A stretch of DNA of 64,000 nt from Actinobacillus porcitonsillarum (GCF_003101015.1 NZ_CP029206.1:806001-870000); one strand, 5' to 3'; shown: positions 8,190 to 18,847, counted from the stretch's first letter. Notes: generated from the letters alone by a model not told the origin. Translations and numbers: made by a program.

Positions 8190-11100
8190 CTAATCCATTT
8201 CACTCATCAAGCTAGCATTGCCACCTGCGGCTGCGGTGTTGATGCTGATGGATTTTTCGTGAATGAGTGGGAGTAACGATTGTGCTAAAGCCAGGCTTTC
8301 AATATAAGTCAAAATCGCCCCTTTTCGTTCAGCGTAGTGGGCTTTTTGCTCTTGAGAAAGTGGGTCAAGCACAATCAGGACGCTGAGGTTATCCACATCA
8401 TTAAAATCGGCAACCATCATCAAGACGTTTTTAAATTGTGTGGTGTATTTTGCCAATTCACTCTCACGTTCGACAACCGCTCTGCCTCCGCAAACGGCAA
8501 TGGCGATAAGCGCTTGTATTTGTTGAGCGAGTGAGCCTTTACCGATTGCAACCAGTGGGCGAGCTTCTAAAACCATATAGTTGCTTTCGCCGGTAATGCC
8601 TTCCATTTTAAATACTTTGCCAAGCGGTGATTTTTGTGCAAGTTCGCTGATTGAAGCCAGTGCTTTTTGCTGCTCTTCACCGGAAAGTACCGCTCGCACT
8701 GCATTTTCCAACTCTCTTGTGTCAATGGCTTTTCCGCCGGTTAAGCCGTTGAGTGTCCATTCGTTGCGGTTTACTAAACGTTGTAAGTAAAGTGGTCCAC
8801 CTGCTTTCGGACCTGTGCCTGATAGTCCCATTCCGCCAAATGGCTGTACGCCGACTACCGCCCCTACGGTATTGCGGTTTACATAGAGATTGCCTGCGTG
8901 AATGGTTTTAAGCCAGAGATCAACGGTTTCATCAATACGGCTATGTAAACCACTCGTTAAACCGAAGCCGGTTGAGTTGATGTCTGTCATCACTTGCGGC
9001 AATTTTTCGGCATCAAAGCGGATAACGTGCAATACCGGTCCAAATACCTCGTGTTTTAATTGGCTAATATGATCGATTTCCAACAAGGTTGGCGGTACGA
9101 AAATACCGCTGTTTGCCACTTCTGGAGCAATGGGCACTTGGTAGCACGATTTCGCCACTTTTTTGATCTCTTCAATATGGTTAAGAAGGCGTTGTTGAGC
9201 CACTTTATCAATCACCGGACCAACATCGGTATTCAGATTTTGTGGTCTGCCCACTTTTAATTCTGCCATCGCCCCTTTCAACATTTTGAGAATGTGGTCA
9301 GCAACATCACGTTGTAAATAAAGCACACGTAATGCAGAGCAACGTTGCCCTGCGGAGTCAAAGGCAGAGTTCAACACATCCGCAACCACTTGTTCGCCGA
9401 GGGCAGAACTATCCACAATCATTGCATTTTGACCACCGGTTTCTGCGATAAGCGGTACAATTTGTGGAGATTTTTGCAAATTGCGGTTAATGTTTTTGGC
9501 GGTGTCGGTTGAGCCGGTAAAGATCACGCCATTTACTCGAGGATCGGTAACCAATGCCGTTCCCACGACTTTTCCGCTACCTGGTAGGCATTGCAACGCT
9601 TGTGGCGGTATGCCGGCTTGGTGGAAGAGCTCAACCGCATAATGCGCCATCAATGATGTTTGTTCCGCCGGTTTCGCTAAGACAACATTGCCGGCAACAA
9701 GTGCAGAAGAGACTTCGCCTACAAAAATCGCCAGTGGGAAGTTCCACGGGCTAATGGTGACGACTATACCTCGAGGATTGCGGTAGCCTTGCGGATTTAA
9801 GCGAACCTCTCTTGCATAATAACGGCAAAAATCGACCGCTTCACGTACTTCGGCTATCGCATTATTTAAGGTTTTGCCTGCCTCACGCACCGCTAAATCA
9901 AAGAGCTGTGGCATATTCGCTTCCATTAAATCTGCCATTTTTTCTAAAGCCGCTGCACGTGTTTCAGGCGCTGTATTTTGCCATTCGTCTTTGAATTGTT
10001 CGGCAGCATCAAATGCGGTGGCAACATCACTACCTGTCGCATCAATGACTTCGCCTACAATCTCTAATTGATTTGCCGGATTGTGAATTGAGCGGCGTTC
10101 GCCGTTGTAATGGCTTACTCCAACCACTTGCGGTACGGCACGATATTGCTGTGATGCGAAGGCGTTGAGTTGATTTTCTAAATCACGCAGATGAATGGCA
10201 TCGGTTAAATCGTAGCCTTTGGAATTTGGACGTTGGTCGCCAAATAAGTTAATCGGCATTGGAATTTTAGGATGCATTGTACCTTCAGTTTCTTTGGCTT
10301 TATCAACCGGATCTCGGGCTAAATCGTCAATACTAAAGTTTTCATCAACAATTTGATTGACAAAGGAACTGTTTGAACCATTTTCCAATAATCGGCGCAC
10401 CAAATAGGCAAGTAAGGTTTCATAAGAGCCAACCGGCGCATAAATGCGACATTGTACGTTAAGATTTTTCGGGCCGACAACGTGATCGTAGAGTGTTTCG
10501 CCCATACCGTGTAAGCATTGGAATTCAAAGCGTTTACCTTGTGCTAAATGGTAAATAGTCGCTAAAGTTTGTGCGTTGTGGGTCGCAAATTGTGGATAAA
10601 TCACATCTTGTGCGGCAAGCAGTTTTTTCGCACAAACGATGTAATTTAAATCGGTATGCACTTTACGAGAAAAGACCGGATAGCCTTCAGCACAATCCGC
10701 TTGAGAACGTTTTACTTCACTATCCCAATATGCCCCTTTTACTAAGCGGATCATCAGTTTACGATTATTGGCTCTTGCCCGTTCAATGAGGTAATCCACA
10801 ACATAAGGGCAGCGTTTTTGGTAAGCCTGCACCACAAAACCGATGCCATTAAAACCAGCAAGATCAGGATCGGTCAGCAAGCGATCCATTAAATCGAGAG
10901 AGATTTCTAAACGATCTGCTTCTTCCGCATCAATGTTTAAGCCAATGTCATACTGTTTCGCTAATAAGAAAAGCGATTTCAAGCGAGGGTAAAGCTCATC
11001 AATCACACGTTTGTGCTGTGCTAGGCTGTAACGAGGATGAATTGCCGAGAGTTTAACTGATACGCCTGAAGAGTTATAAACCCCCATTCCCCGTGATACT

Positions 11101-11798
11101 TTGCCCACTGCGTGAACTGAAGCCACATAGTCGTCATAATAGCGTTGGGCATCTTCTTGGGTAAAGGCAGACTCGCCTAACATATCGTAAGTATAGCGGA
11201 AGCCTTTATTGAAGCGTGTTTCACTATGCTTGAGAGCCGCTTCAATGGTTTCACCGGTTACAAATTGCTTGCCGAGTAAACGCATTGCGACATCCACACC
11301 TTTGCGAATAAGAGGTTCTCCGCCTTTCGCAATGATGCGTGAGAGCGCAGAAGAGAGGTCATTTTCCGAATGATGCGCCACTAATTTCCCCGTGATAACC
11401 AAGCCCCAAGCGGCGGCATTCACGAAGAGAGAAGGGCTATGTCCTACGTGAGAACGCCAGTCGCCTTTGGCGATTTTATCTCGAATGAGTTTATCAGCGG
11501 TGGTTTTATCCGGAATACGTAAGAGTGCTTCTGCCAAACACATAAGGGAAATCCCTTCCGCACTTGAAAGAGAAAACTCGTGCATTAACGCATCGACACC
11601 GCTCGCTTTTTGGCGTTCATTTCGGACTTTTTCGACTAATTTTTTCGTTAATTCCTTAATGGAAGCGGCGTGTTCATCAACACGAGCTTGCGCCATAAGC
11701 TGTTTGACCAATTGTTCTTCATCAATGCGGTAGTGGCCGCTAATGGTCGGGCGAATACCGGTTGCAGGGAGTAAGTGATATTGAGATGTGGCTGACAT
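8190..11798 (-). CDS. putA: PutA, bifunctional proline dehydrogenase / P5C dehydrogenase
   Basis: A 1202-residue fused enzyme that oxidises proline to glutamate at the membrane. The FAD-dependent proline dehydrogenase barrel occupies roughly residues 130-510 (motifs RLVKGAYWDSEVKR, HGMGETLYDHV, YAPVGSYETLLAYLVRR). The NAD-dependent aldehyde dehydrogenase follows (ISPWNFPLAIF, ETGGQNAMIVDSSA), with catalytic Cys820 in SAGQRCSAL. The C-terminal domain ends in the conserved NTAAAGGNASLM. The N-terminus lacks the short ribbon-helix-helix DNA-binding domain that lets E. coli PutA repress its own operon, so this should be an enzyme only. putP lies just upstream on the same strand. Confidence 0.96.
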   Translation of the reverse strand: MSATSQYHLLPATGIRPTISGHYRIDEEQLVKQLMAQARVDEHAASIKELTKKLVEKVRNERQKASGVDALMHEFSLSSAEGISLMCLAEALLRIPDKTTADKLIRDKIAKGDWRSHVGHSPSLFVNAAAWGLVITGKLVAHHSENDLSSALSRIIAKGGEPLIRKGVDVAMRLLGKQFVTGETIEAALKHSETRFNKGFRYTYDMLGESAFTQEDAQRYYDDYVASVHAVGKVSRGMGVYNSSGVSVKLSAIHPRYSLAQHKRVIDELYPRLKSLFLLAKQYDIGLNIDAEEADRLEISLDLMDRLLTDPDLAGFNGIGFVVQAYQKRCPYVVDYLIERARANNRKLMIRLVKGAYWDSEVKRSQADCAEGYPVFSRKVHTDLNYIVCAKKLLAAQDVIYPQFATHNAQTLATIYHLAQGKRFEFQCLHGMGETLYDHVVGPKNLNVQCRIYAPVGSYETLLAYLVRRLLENGSNSSFVNQIVDENFSIDDLARDPVDKAKETEGTMHPKIPMPINLFGDQRPNSKGYDLTDAIHLRDLENQLNAFASQQYRAVPQVVGVSHYNGERRSIHNPANQLEIVGEVIDATGSDVATAFDAAEQFKDEWQNTAPETRAAALEKMADLMEANMPQLFDLAVREAGKTLNNAIAEVREAVDFCRYYAREVRLNPQGYRNPRGIVVTISPWNFPLAIFVGEVSSALVAGNVVLAKPAEQTSLMAHYAVELFHQAGIPPQALQCLPGSGKVVGTALVTDPRVNGVIFTGSTDTAKNINRNLQKSPQIVPLIAETGGQNAMIVDSSALGEQVVADVLNSAFDSAGQRCSALRVLYLQRDVADHILKMLKGAMAELKVGRPQNLNTDVGPVIDKVAQQRLLNHIEEIKKVAKSCYQVPIAPEVANSGIFVPPTLLEIDHISQLKHEVFGPVLHVIRFDAEKLPQVMTDINSTGFGLTSGLHSRIDETVDLWLKTIHAGNLYVNRNTVGAVVGVQPFGGMGLSGTGPKAGGPLYLQRLVNRNEWTLNGLTGGKAIDTRELENAVRAVLSGEEQQKALASISELAQKSPLGKVFKMEGITGESNYMVLEARPLVAIGKGSLAQQIQALIAIAVCGGRAVVERESELAKYTTQFKNVLMMVADFNDVDNLSVLIVLDPLSQEQKAHYAERKGAILTYIESLALAQSLLPLIHEKSISINTAAAGGNASLMSEMD

Positions 11799-11875
11799 AA
11801 CATTCTCCTGTTTTATACTTTAATTATTTGCAAAAAAGGTGCGAAATTTGCCCGCTTGTTTCTTTTTTGAACTAT

Positions 11876-11940
11876 GTAGGGTGGACGTAAGTCCACGCTT
11901 GTATTGATAGGCTATAAACGTGGACTTACGTCCACCCTAC
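11876..11940. repeat. REPIN-like doublet (GTGGAC stem) between putA and putP
   Basis: Two perfect 22-base inverted arms (11876-11897 and 11919-11940) around a 21-base spacer. Each arm starts with GTAG at the outer edge (GTAG...CTAC) and is itself a palindrome built on GTGGAC/GTCCAC. This is the paired REP (REPIN) layout. It lies in the 225-base gap between the putA start and the putP end. Confidence 0.8.
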
Positions 11941-11994
11941 AAAAATTACGAAAATTAAAGGTTTGTGTAACTGTTACATAATTCCGAAGGCTTC

Positions 11995-12018
11995 AAGCGG
12001 TTATTTTCTTAACCGCTT
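11995..12018 (-). terminator. Hairpin downstream of putP
   Basis: AAGCGGTTA and TAACCGCTT form a perfect 9-bp stem with a six-base loop, six bases past the putP stop. The arms carry the core of the DNA uptake signal. There is no long T-run on the minus strand, so termination is likely but not certain. A near-identical hairpin occurs at 16566-16587. Confidence 0.5.
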
Positions 12019-12023
12019 TTGCG

Positions 12024-13532
12024 TTATTTTTGCATTGCCTCATCGTAGGCTTTTTCTGCTTTTTCAAAGGTTTCAATAATGTCTGCTTTAGGTGCAGGTG
12101 TTATTGCAGAGACGACAATAATGGCGATAAAGGCTAAGATGAAACCGGGGATCATTTCATAGATACCGCTGTTTGGCACAAGGTCGTTCCAAAAGACCAC
12201 AACCAAAGCGCCGGTCAGCATTCCAGCCATTGCGCCTTGTGCATTCATTCGTTTCCAAAGGAGCGAGAGGATCACAACCGGTCCAAAGGCACAGCCAAAG
12301 CCCGCCCAAGCATAAGAAACCAGCCCTAGCACTTTACTGTTTGGATCTTGTGCTAAAGCAATTGCCAAGATAGAAATCGCAAGCACCATTAAACGACCAA
12401 GCCAAACGAGTTCTTTTTGGCTCGCATTCGGGCGAATAAAACCTTTGTAGAAATCTTCGGTAATCGCGCTAGAGCAGATGAGCAATTGGCAACTTAACGT
12501 ACTCATAACCGCCGCTAAAATGGCAGAAAGTAATACACCGGCAATCCACGGATTAAATAACACGCGCGATAATTCAATGAAAACTTGTTCGCCGTTTTGA
12601 TTAACAATCGCCGCTTGCTCTGGGGTAGCGAAGAAGTAGGCTTTACCGAAGAAACCAATACTCACTGCGCCGAATAAACAAATAATCATCCACGTCATAC
12701 TGATACAACGGGCGTGCGGAATGGATTTCACGCTATCTGCCGCCATAAAGCGAGCCAAAATATGTGGTTGTCCAAAGTAGCCTAAGCCCCAAGCCGATAA
12801 ACTAAGCAAACCGATAAAAGTTGTACCGCTAAATAAATCGGTAAAGTCTTTGCTTGCGGCTTCGCCTGCCGCAACAATGGCATTGTGCGTTGCTTCAAAA
12901 CCACCTAAATGAATAAGCACAAAAATCGGGGTTAAGAATAGCGCAAAGAACATTAACGTGGCTTGAATGGTATCCGTCCAACTCACGGCAAGGAAGCCGC
13001 CAATAAAGGTGTAAGCAATGGTTGCTAAAGCACCAAACCATAATGCCGTGGCGTAAGGTACGCCAAAGAGGTTTTCAAATAATCTCGCACCGGCAACCAC
13101 ACCAGAGGCACAATAAATGGCAAAGAAGAAAAGAATAATGGCGGCAGAAACAATTTTTAGAATTTTCGTTTTATCGCCAAAACGGTGATGGAAATAGTCC
13201 GGCAAGGTTAGTGCGTTGGCGTTATATTCGGTATGCACACGTAGCCGCCCTGCAACAAATAGCCAGTTAAGATAAGCACCGATGGTTAAACCAATTGCAA
13301 TCCAACCTTCAACCAAACCTGCGGCATAGACCGCCCCAGGTAACCCCATCAATAACCAACCGGACATATCAGAAGCACCGGCAGATAAGCCCGTTACAAA
13401 ACTGCCTAAACTCCGCCCGCCCAAAATATAGTCGGAAAGGTTATTGGTAAAACGATAAGCGATAAAGCCAATCGAGATCATCACGATAATATAAATCAGA
13501 AATGTCGTGGTGGTGGGATCTAAACCGAACAT
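12024..13532 (-). CDS. putP: PutP, sodium/proline symporter
   Basis: A 502-residue sodium:solute symporter (SSS family) with about 13 membrane helices that imports proline with Na+. The segment LGGRSLGSFVTGLSAGASDMSGWLL is the signature region of PutP with its Na+-site serines. The start at 13532 was preferred to an in-frame ATG six bases upstream: AAAGGAG lies seven bases before the chosen ATG but only one base before the other. putA is the next gene downstream, so uptake and oxidation of proline are grouped. A REPIN-like repeat separates the two, and putA may have its own promoter. Confidence 0.94.
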   Translation of the reverse strand: MFGLDPTTTTFLIYIIVMISIGFIAYRFTNNLSDYILGGRSLGSFVTGLSAGASDMSGWLLMGLPGAVYAAGLVEGWIAIGLTIGAYLNWLFVAGRLRVHTEYNANALTLPDYFHHRFGDKTKILKIVSAAIILFFFAIYCASGVVAGARLFENLFGVPYATALWFGALATIAYTFIGGFLAVSWTDTIQATLMFFALFLTPIFVLIHLGGFEATHNAIVAAGEAASKDFTDLFSGTTFIGLLSLSAWGLGYFGQPHILARFMAADSVKSIPHARCISMTWMIICLFGAVSIGFFGKAYFFATPEQAAIVNQNGEQVFIELSRVLFNPWIAGVLLSAILAAVMSTLSCQLLICSSAITEDFYKGFIRPNASQKELVWLGRLMVLAISILAIALAQDPNSKVLGLVSYAWAGFGCAFGPVVILSLLWKRMNAQGAMAGMLTGALVVVFWNDLVPNSGIYEMIPGFILAFIAIIVVSAITPAPKADIIETFEKAEKAYDEAMQK

Positions 13533-13839
13533 AGGCATACTCCTTTAGATAGAAAATAGACAATGCGACTAGGCACAGTAACAAGACAATATGATGAATA
13601 ATGTTTGATTGGTATGATTTTTGATCGAGTTTAGAATAAAATTTATCTTTAAGTAACAACTTTTTAACAAATTTGTGATCTACTTAACAAATTTTCTCTA
13701 AAAAATACTTAAATAGAGGTATTAAATCAGAAAGAAAGCGAGGGGAACGGGCTACAAGCGGTTAGATTTCAAGAAAAAATAACAAAAAAGGAGGAATAAA
13801 CTTCCTCCTAAGTTGAATTTGTTTTTGTGTAGCTAGACT
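13533..13839. other. putP upstream region and sdaC terminator region
   Basis: About 307 bases without a gene. It holds the putP promoter region (very AT-rich, roughly 13600-13720, with a TTTGTGATC half-site at 13672-13680 that could belong to a weak CRP site), a perfect uptake signal ACAAGCGGT at 13754-13762, and the sdaC terminator listed separately. No small coding sequence is evident. Confidence 0.5.
13782..13809 (-). terminator. Rho-independent terminator of sdaC
   Basis: AGGAGGAA (13789-13796) pairs with TTCCTCCT (13802-13809) around a five-base loop, followed on the minus strand by a run of six or seven T. It sits about 30 bases past the sdaC stop. Confidence 0.85.
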
Positions 13840-15069
13840 TTAGAACAAGCCGTAAACAATTGCTGAGATAGCGATTAAGCCCATAATCACAACAAAAATA
13901 TTGCTAAGTTTGCCTTTGAATTGTTGTAAAGCCGGAACGGTTCTAATAGCGTACATTGGCATAATAAATAAAATCATCGCAATAACCGGACCGCCCAAAC
14001 TCTCGATAAAACCAAGAATACTTGGGTTTAATGTCGCGACAATCCATAAAATGATAAAGAAGACAACCGCCGTAATTTTTTTGAATTTTGCCGGTTTAAT
14101 CGGGTCGCTACGCATTTGATTGACGAGCCCCTCCAAACCTTCACGTGCGCCTAAATAGTGTCCGAAGAACGAGCTACCGATCGCTAAGAAAGCCACAAAC
14201 GGGCCAAAGTAAGAAATAATCGGATTATCAAATTTATTCGCAAGATAAGAAAGAATAGAAATATTTTGCGCTTTAGCTTGTAATAATTCTTCAGGTGTGA
14301 GTGTTAATACGCAGCTGAAAACAAAGAACATCACGAAGAGTACCAAAATACCCGCAGTAGAGAATAAAACTTTGCTCGCTTGTTTATCGGTTTCTTGACG
14401 ATCTTGATAAAACTTTTGTTGTGAGAGGGCAAAAGCAGAAATCGCTGGAGAATGGTTAAACGCAAAGACTAAGACCGGAATTGTTAGCCAAAGTGTTGTA
14501 AGGAAATCGCTTGTTTGTGGCACTTGGCTTAATGCTGCACCATTCCATTCCGGGATAAGATAAACAGAAAGACCAAATAGAATCGCAACGAGAGGATAAA
14601 CGAGATAGGTCGTAATTTTAAGCATCACTTCTTCATTGAGTAGCATAATGCCGATCATAATCGCAATGAGAACAAAAGAAAGTACAATGCGAGGTGGTGC
14701 AGCAATATGGAGCTGGTTTTCAAGGAAAGAGGCAACGGTATTGGTAATCCCTACGCCGTAAATCAGAAGAATAGGGAAAATGGCTAAGAAGTAGAGTAGG
14801 GTGATGAGTTTTCCAGCCGTTTCGCCGAAATGTTCACGCACAACGCTAGTAATATCACTTCCTGGTGTTTTAGAAGAAAGCACAAAACGAGCAAGCCCAC
14901 GATGGGCTAAATAAGTCATCGGACCGACTAACAATGTCATCACAACAAGGGGAAGGAATCCGCCCATACCTGCATTGATAGGTAAGAAAAGCACGCCGGC
15001 ACCCACTGCCGTCCCAAATAAACTGAGCACCCAAGTGAGGGCGAAGCGTTTAGATGAATAATGATTCAT
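13840..15069 (-). CDS. sdaC: SdaC-type serine transporter
   Basis: A 409-residue hydrophobic amino-acid permease of the HAAAP family with about eleven helices. The opening [19 protein letters not shown] is the family signature around the first helix, and overall it reads as the SdaC serine branch rather than the tyrosine or tryptophan branches. The ATG at 15069 is chosen because GGAG lies six bases upstream; a longer frame beginning 33 bases earlier has no comparable site. No serine dehydratase gene is adjacent. Substrate specificity is inferred from family resemblance. It is a single-gene unit with its own terminator. Confidence 0.85.
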   Translation of the reverse strand: MNHYSSKRFALTWVLSLFGTAVGAGVLFLPINAGMGGFLPLVVMTLLVGPMTYLAHRGLARFVLSSKTPGSDITSVVREHFGETAGKLITLLYFLAIFPILLIYGVGITNTVASFLENQLHIAAPPRIVLSFVLIAIMIGIMLLNEEVMLKITTYLVYPLVAILFGLSVYLIPEWNGAALSQVPQTSDFLTTLWLTIPVLVFAFNHSPAISAFALSQQKFYQDRQETDKQASKVLFSTAGILVLFVMFFVFSCVLTLTPEELLQAKAQNISILSYLANKFDNPIISYFGPFVAFLAIGSSFFGHYLGAREGLEGLVNQMRSDPIKPAKFKKITAVVFFIILWIVATLNPSILGFIESLGGPVIAMILFIMPMYAIRTVPALQQFKGKLSNIFVVIMGLIAISAIVYGLF

Positions 15070-15252
15070 TTTGATCTCCATAGATAAAATTATTATTGTC
15101 AATGATTCGGAGATTTAGAAATAACAATGTAAACAAATGTTAAATCGCCAAATCGGCAGACATCATATTGTTTTTTCTAATAAACACAATATAAAATCAT
15201 GGAAAAGTATGATCTAGATAAAATTTATTTCTGTTTGGATAAAAAGTAACAA

Positions 15253-15276
15253 GCCCTAACCTCAAGAGGCTAGGGC
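15253..15276 (-). terminator. Hairpin downstream of dnaJ
   Basis: GCCCTAACCTC and GAGGCTAGGGC pair with one mismatch around two bases. On the minus strand it lies about 30 bases past the dnaJ stop and is followed by a T-rich stretch. Between this and sdaC (15070-15252) is AT-rich promoter DNA with no gene. Confidence 0.6.
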
Positions 15277-15307
15277 AAGGGAGATGAAAATGCATAAAAA
15301 TGCAGAT

Positions 15308-16456
15308 TTATTTACCTAAATTGCTAAAGAATTTTTTCACGCTATCTAAAAAGCCTTCTTGCTGTGGGCGATGGTGGCTTTTACCTTCCAAGCTCTCTTC
15401 AAGTTGGCGAAGTAGCGCTTTTTGTTCTTCATTGAGTGAAACTGGTGTTTCAACTACAACACGGCAGATTAAGTCGCCAGCATAACCGCCTCTCGCACTG
15501 ACTACACCTTTACCACGCACTCGGAAAAGTTTACCGGTTTGTGTTTCAGCTGGGATTTTCAGTTTGAGTTTACCGTCTAAAGTCGGCACTTCAATTTCGC
15601 CGCCGAGCGCAGCCATCGTAAAGCTAATTGGCACTTCGCAATAAAGATTTGAGCCATCACGCTCAAAAATCTCGTGTTCACGTACGTGAATAACCACATA
15701 TAAATCGCCTGCCGGAGCACCATTTTCGCCTGCAGCACCTTCGCCGGATAAACGTAACTGGTTACCGGTATCCACGCCAGCCGGAATGGTAACAGAAAGG
15801 TTTTTCGTTTTATGAACACGCCCATCGCCGTGGCAAGTATGGCAAGGTTTTTCAATTTTCTTACCCGTGCCGTGGCAGTGTGGACAGGTTGCTTCAGTCA
15901 TAAAGAAACCTTGCTGGCGGCGAATACGTCCTGAACCGTGGCAGTGAGGACAGGTTTCTACCTTGCTGCCTTTTTCTGCGCCCGAACCGTGGCAGGTATC
16001 ACATTCTGCTAGTGTTTGAATGCGAATATCTTTTTTCACGCCTTTAACGGCTTCTTCAAGGGTAATTTCAATGTCGTAACGTAAGTCATCGCCACGTACC
16101 ACACGCTGACGGCGACCGCTGCCACCACCAAAACCACCGCCGAACATCTCGCTAAAAATATCTTCGAAGCCACCGAAACCGCCACCGCCAAATCCGCCGA
16201 AGCCACCACCGGCACTACCAAATCCGCCTTGTTCAAAGGCTTGATGACCGTATTGGTCGTACATCGCACGTTTTTCGCTATCGCCTAGCACTTCATAGGC
16301 TTCTTGAATTTCTTTGAATTTTTCTTCTGCTTCTTTGCTGCCTTGGTTTTTATCAGGGTGATGCTTGGAGGCTAAACGTTTATAAGCACGTTTAATATCC
16401 TGCTCACTCGCCCCTTTTTTCAAGCCAAGGACTTCGTAGTAGTCTTTTTTACTCAT
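15308..16456 (-). CDS. dnaJ: DnaJ (Hsp40) co-chaperone
   Basis: A 382-residue full-length type I J-protein. The J domain carries HPD in SKHHPDKNQ, followed by a Gly/Phe-rich linker, four zinc-finger repeats ([32 protein letters not shown]) and the C-terminal substrate-binding domains. It delivers unfolded clients to DnaK and stimulates its ATPase. The start ([11 protein letters not shown]) was chosen by the conserved N-terminus, so about 48 upstream in-frame codons are excluded. It follows dnaK after an unusually long 300-base gap that contains repeats and a dnaK terminator-like hairpin, so its level may be partly uncoupled from dnaK. Confidence 0.97.
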   Translation of the reverse strand: MSKKDYYEVLGLKKGASEQDIKRAYKRLASKHHPDKNQGSKEAEEKFKEIQEAYEVLGDSEKRAMYDQYGHQAFEQGGFGSAGGGFGGFGGGGFGGFEDIFSEMFGGGFGGGSGRRQRVVRGDDLRYDIEITLEEAVKGVKKDIRIQTLAECDTCHGSGAEKGSKVETCPHCHGSGRIRRQQGFFMTEATCPHCHGTGKKIEKPCHTCHGDGRVHKTKNLSVTIPAGVDTGNQLRLSGEGAAGENGAPAGDLYVVIHVREHEIFERDGSNLYCEVPISFTMAALGGEIEVPTLDGKLKLKIPAETQTGKLFRVRGKGVVSARGGYAGDLICRVVVETPVSLNEEQKALLRQLEESLEGKSHHRPQQEGFLDSVKKFFSNLGK

Positions 16457-16500
16457 AATGTTTTTGTAAATTTTTAAGAAAATTTGACCGCTTGTATATA

Positions 16501-16675
16501 ACCCTCGCCTCTTGTGGGAGATGGATAATTTCAATGCGTTTAGCATTGAAATTCGGGAGAGGGGTAAGCGGTTATATTTAACCGCTTTTTTACAAAACAA
16601 ATATTGTAGCCCCTCTCTCTGAAAAAATTGCGTTAGGCAATTTTTTCTGTCTCTCTCCCCTTGTGGGAGAGAGTG
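16501..16675. repeat. Composite CTCTCCC repeats in the dnaK-dnaJ gap
   Basis: Two units. The first (16501-16564) has an outer CCCTCGCC / GGGAGAGGGG frame and an inner perfect stem AATTTCAATGC/GCATTGAAATT. The second (16611-16675) has CCCTCTCTCTG ... CTGTCTCTCTCCC outside and AAAAAATTGC/GCAATTTTTT inside, then a CCC-TTGT-GGG hairpin. Between them, AAGCGGTTA/TAACCGCTT (16566-16587) forms a uptake-signal-like hairpin followed by T5. Confidence 0.75.
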
Positions 16676-16705
16676 AGTTTTTCGCAGTAAATATCATATA
16701 CACCA

Positions 16706-16729
16706 AAAGGGCGTGTTTCCACGCCCTTT
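16706..16729 (-). terminator. Terminator-like hairpin after dnaK
   Basis: Perfect 10-bp stem AAAGGGCGTG/CACGCCCTTT with a four-base loop, 28 bases past the dnaK stop and followed on the minus strand by TTTT. It probably reduces read-through into dnaJ. Confidence 0.7.
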
Positions 16730-16756
16730 GTTTACGCTTTGAGAGCGTGAAAGATT

Positions 16757-18658
16757 TTATTTATTATCCTTCACTTCTTCAAACTCAGCATCCACTACGC
16801 CGTCATCTTTGGCAGAAGATTGTGCTTGACCTTCAGCGTTTTGTGCTTTGGCTTGCGCTGCTTGCATTAAAGGTTCAGATGCTTTGATTACAGCTTCGAT
16901 TTTTGCTTCGATCTCTGCTTTATCTTCACCTTTTGCTGCAGTTTCTAATTCAGCGACTGCCGCTTCAATTTTCGCTTTGTCGTCTGCACTTAATGCATCG
17001 CCTGCTTCGGTAATTTGTTTGCGGGTTGCGTGTGCAATGCCATCAGCTTGGTTGCGAGCTTGAACTAACTCTTCAAATTTACGGTCTGCATCTGCGTTTG
17101 CTTCTGCATCACGTACCATTTGTTGGATTTCTTCTTCGCTTAAACCTGAAGAAGCTTGGATTTTGATTTGTTGCTCTTTGCCGGTATTTTTATCTTTCGC
17201 AGATACGTTGATAACACCGTTCGCATCAATATCAAAAGTAACCTCAATTTGTGGCATACCACGTGGTGCCGGGTTAATACCTTCTAGGTTGAATTGACCT
17301 AAAGATTTGTTATCCGCTGCACGTTTACGTTCACCTTGTAATACGTGGATGGTTACTGCAGATTGGTTGTCTTCTGCTGTTGAGAACACTTGCGATTTTT
17401 TCGTTGGGATCGTTGTGTTTTTCTCAATTAAGGTTGTCATCACGCCGCCCATTGTTTCGATACCGAGTGATAATGGGGTTACGTCTAATAAAAGAACGTC
17501 TTTTACATCGCCTTTTAATACACCACCTTGAACAGCCGCACCAATCGCAACCGCTTCATCCGGGTTCACATCTTTACGTGCTTCTTTACCGAAGAAGTCA
17601 GCTACTTTTTTCTGTACTAATGGCATACGTGTTTGACCACCAACAAGAATGATGTCGTTGATGTCATTTACACTTTTACCTGCTTCTTTTAATACTTCTC
17701 TTAATGAGTCGATTGAGCTATTTACTAGATCTTCTACTAGCGCTTCTAATTTCGCACGTGTTACGTTGATCGCTAAGTGTTTAGGACCTGTCGCATCTGC
17801 AGTAATGTATGGAAGATTTACTTCCGTAGATTGTGCTGATGAAAGTTCGATTTTCGCTTTTTCAGCTGCTTCTTTCACACGTTGTAACGCCATTGGGTCG
17901 TTACGTAAATCTACGCCTTGCTCTTTTTTGAACTCATCAATGATGTAGTCGATCACACGGTTATCGAAGTCTTCACCACCTAAGTGAGTGTTACCACCGG
18001 TTGCTAATACTTCAAAGGTTTGTTCGCCGTCAAAGTTGTCGATTTCGATGATAGAAATATCGAATGTACCACCACCTAAGTCGTAAACTGCGATGACTTG
18101 GTTTTCTTTGCTAGAACCTAAACCGAAAGCAAGTGCTGCGGCAGTTGGTTCGTTAATGATACGTTTAACATCTAAACCTGCGATACGACCCGCATCGATT
18201 GTTGCTTGACGCTGTGCATCGTTAAAGTATGCCGGTACAGTAATAACCGCTTCAGTTACCGGCTCGCCTAAGAAATCTTCTGCTGTTTTCTTCATTTTTT
18301 TCAATACTTCAGCAGAGATTTGCGGTGGCGCTAATTTATCGCCTTTTACATTTACCCACGCATCGCCGTTATCTGCTTTCGTGATTTCGAAAGGCATAAT
18401 TTTAATATCACGTTGAACTTCTTCGCTGTCAAAACGGCGACCGATTAAACGTTTGATTGCAAATAATGTATTTTTCGGGTTTGTGATCGCCTGACGTTTT
18501 GCCGGCTGACCTACTAATGTTTCGTTATCTGTATATGCAATGATTGACGGGGTTGTACGTGCGCCTTCTGCGTTTTCAATAACACGAGCAGAATCGCCGT
18601 CCATTACCGCTACACAAGAGTTTGTTGTACCTAAGTCAATACCAATAATTTTACCCAT
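16757..18658 (-). CDS. dnaK: DnaK (Hsp70) chaperone
   Basis: A 633-residue full-length Hsp70. The nucleotide-binding domain begins [20 protein letters not shown] and contains the phosphate-binding motif [13 protein letters not shown]. The substrate-binding domain and helical lid follow, ending [12 protein letters not shown]. It folds nascent and stress-denatured proteins with DnaJ and GrpE. A sigma-32 promoter is recognisable about 160 bases upstream (18817-18847), which fits heat-shock control. dnaJ follows on the same strand. Confidence 0.98.
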   Translation of the reverse strand: MGKIIGIDLGTTNSCVAVMDGDSARVIENAEGARTTPSIIAYTDNETLVGQPAKRQAITNPKNTLFAIKRLIGRRFDSEEVQRDIKIMPFEITKADNGDAWVNVKGDKLAPPQISAEVLKKMKKTAEDFLGEPVTEAVITVPAYFNDAQRQATIDAGRIAGLDVKRIINEPTAAALAFGLGSSKENQVIAVYDLGGGTFDISIIEIDNFDGEQTFEVLATGGNTHLGGEDFDNRVIDYIIDEFKKEQGVDLRNDPMALQRVKEAAEKAKIELSSAQSTEVNLPYITADATGPKHLAINVTRAKLEALVEDLVNSSIDSLREVLKEAGKSVNDINDIILVGGQTRMPLVQKKVADFFGKEARKDVNPDEAVAIGAAVQGGVLKGDVKDVLLLDVTPLSLGIETMGGVMTTLIEKNTTIPTKKSQVFSTAEDNQSAVTIHVLQGERKRAADNKSLGQFNLEGINPAPRGMPQIEVTFDIDANGVINVSAKDKNTGKEQQIKIQASSGLSEEEIQQMVRDAEANADADRKFEELVQARNQADGIAHATRKQITEAGDALSADDKAKIEAAVAELETAAKGEDKAEIEAKIEAVIKASEPLMQAAQAKAQNAEGQAQSSAKDDGVVDAEFEEVKDNK

Positions 18659-18816
18659 AATTTTGATTCCTCTTTAAAATTTGTTTATTACGTTTTGTAA
18701 CGTTACCGACAAGATGGCGACTATTCGCTAATTTTCAAGTCTCATTTTGAAATTTTCTTGTCGATTTTTGTTCTAACGAAATGGAAGAACTTACATTCTT
18801 CATTCAGACGAAGCCA

Positions 18817-18847
18817 TAAATAGGGGCAAAAATAGCGGCTTCAAGGG
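18817..18847 (-). promoter_or_regulatory. Sigma-32 heat-shock promoter of dnaK
   Basis: On the minus strand CCCTTGAA (18847-18840) is followed after 13 bases by CCCCTATTTA (18826-18817). This matches the sigma-32 consensus CTTGAA-N13-15-CCCCATnT closely. It leaves an untranslated leader of roughly 150 bases before the dnaK ATG at 18658. Confidence 0.82.

Noticed and set aside
11799-12023. CRP site in TGTGTAACTGTTACA near 11963
   Set aside because: The half-site spacing is one short of the required N6, and it lies far from either start in a useful position.
16457-16600. 48-residue N-terminal extension of DnaJ
   Set aside because: The conserved DnaJ N-terminus starts at 16456 and the extension reads through repeat DNA.
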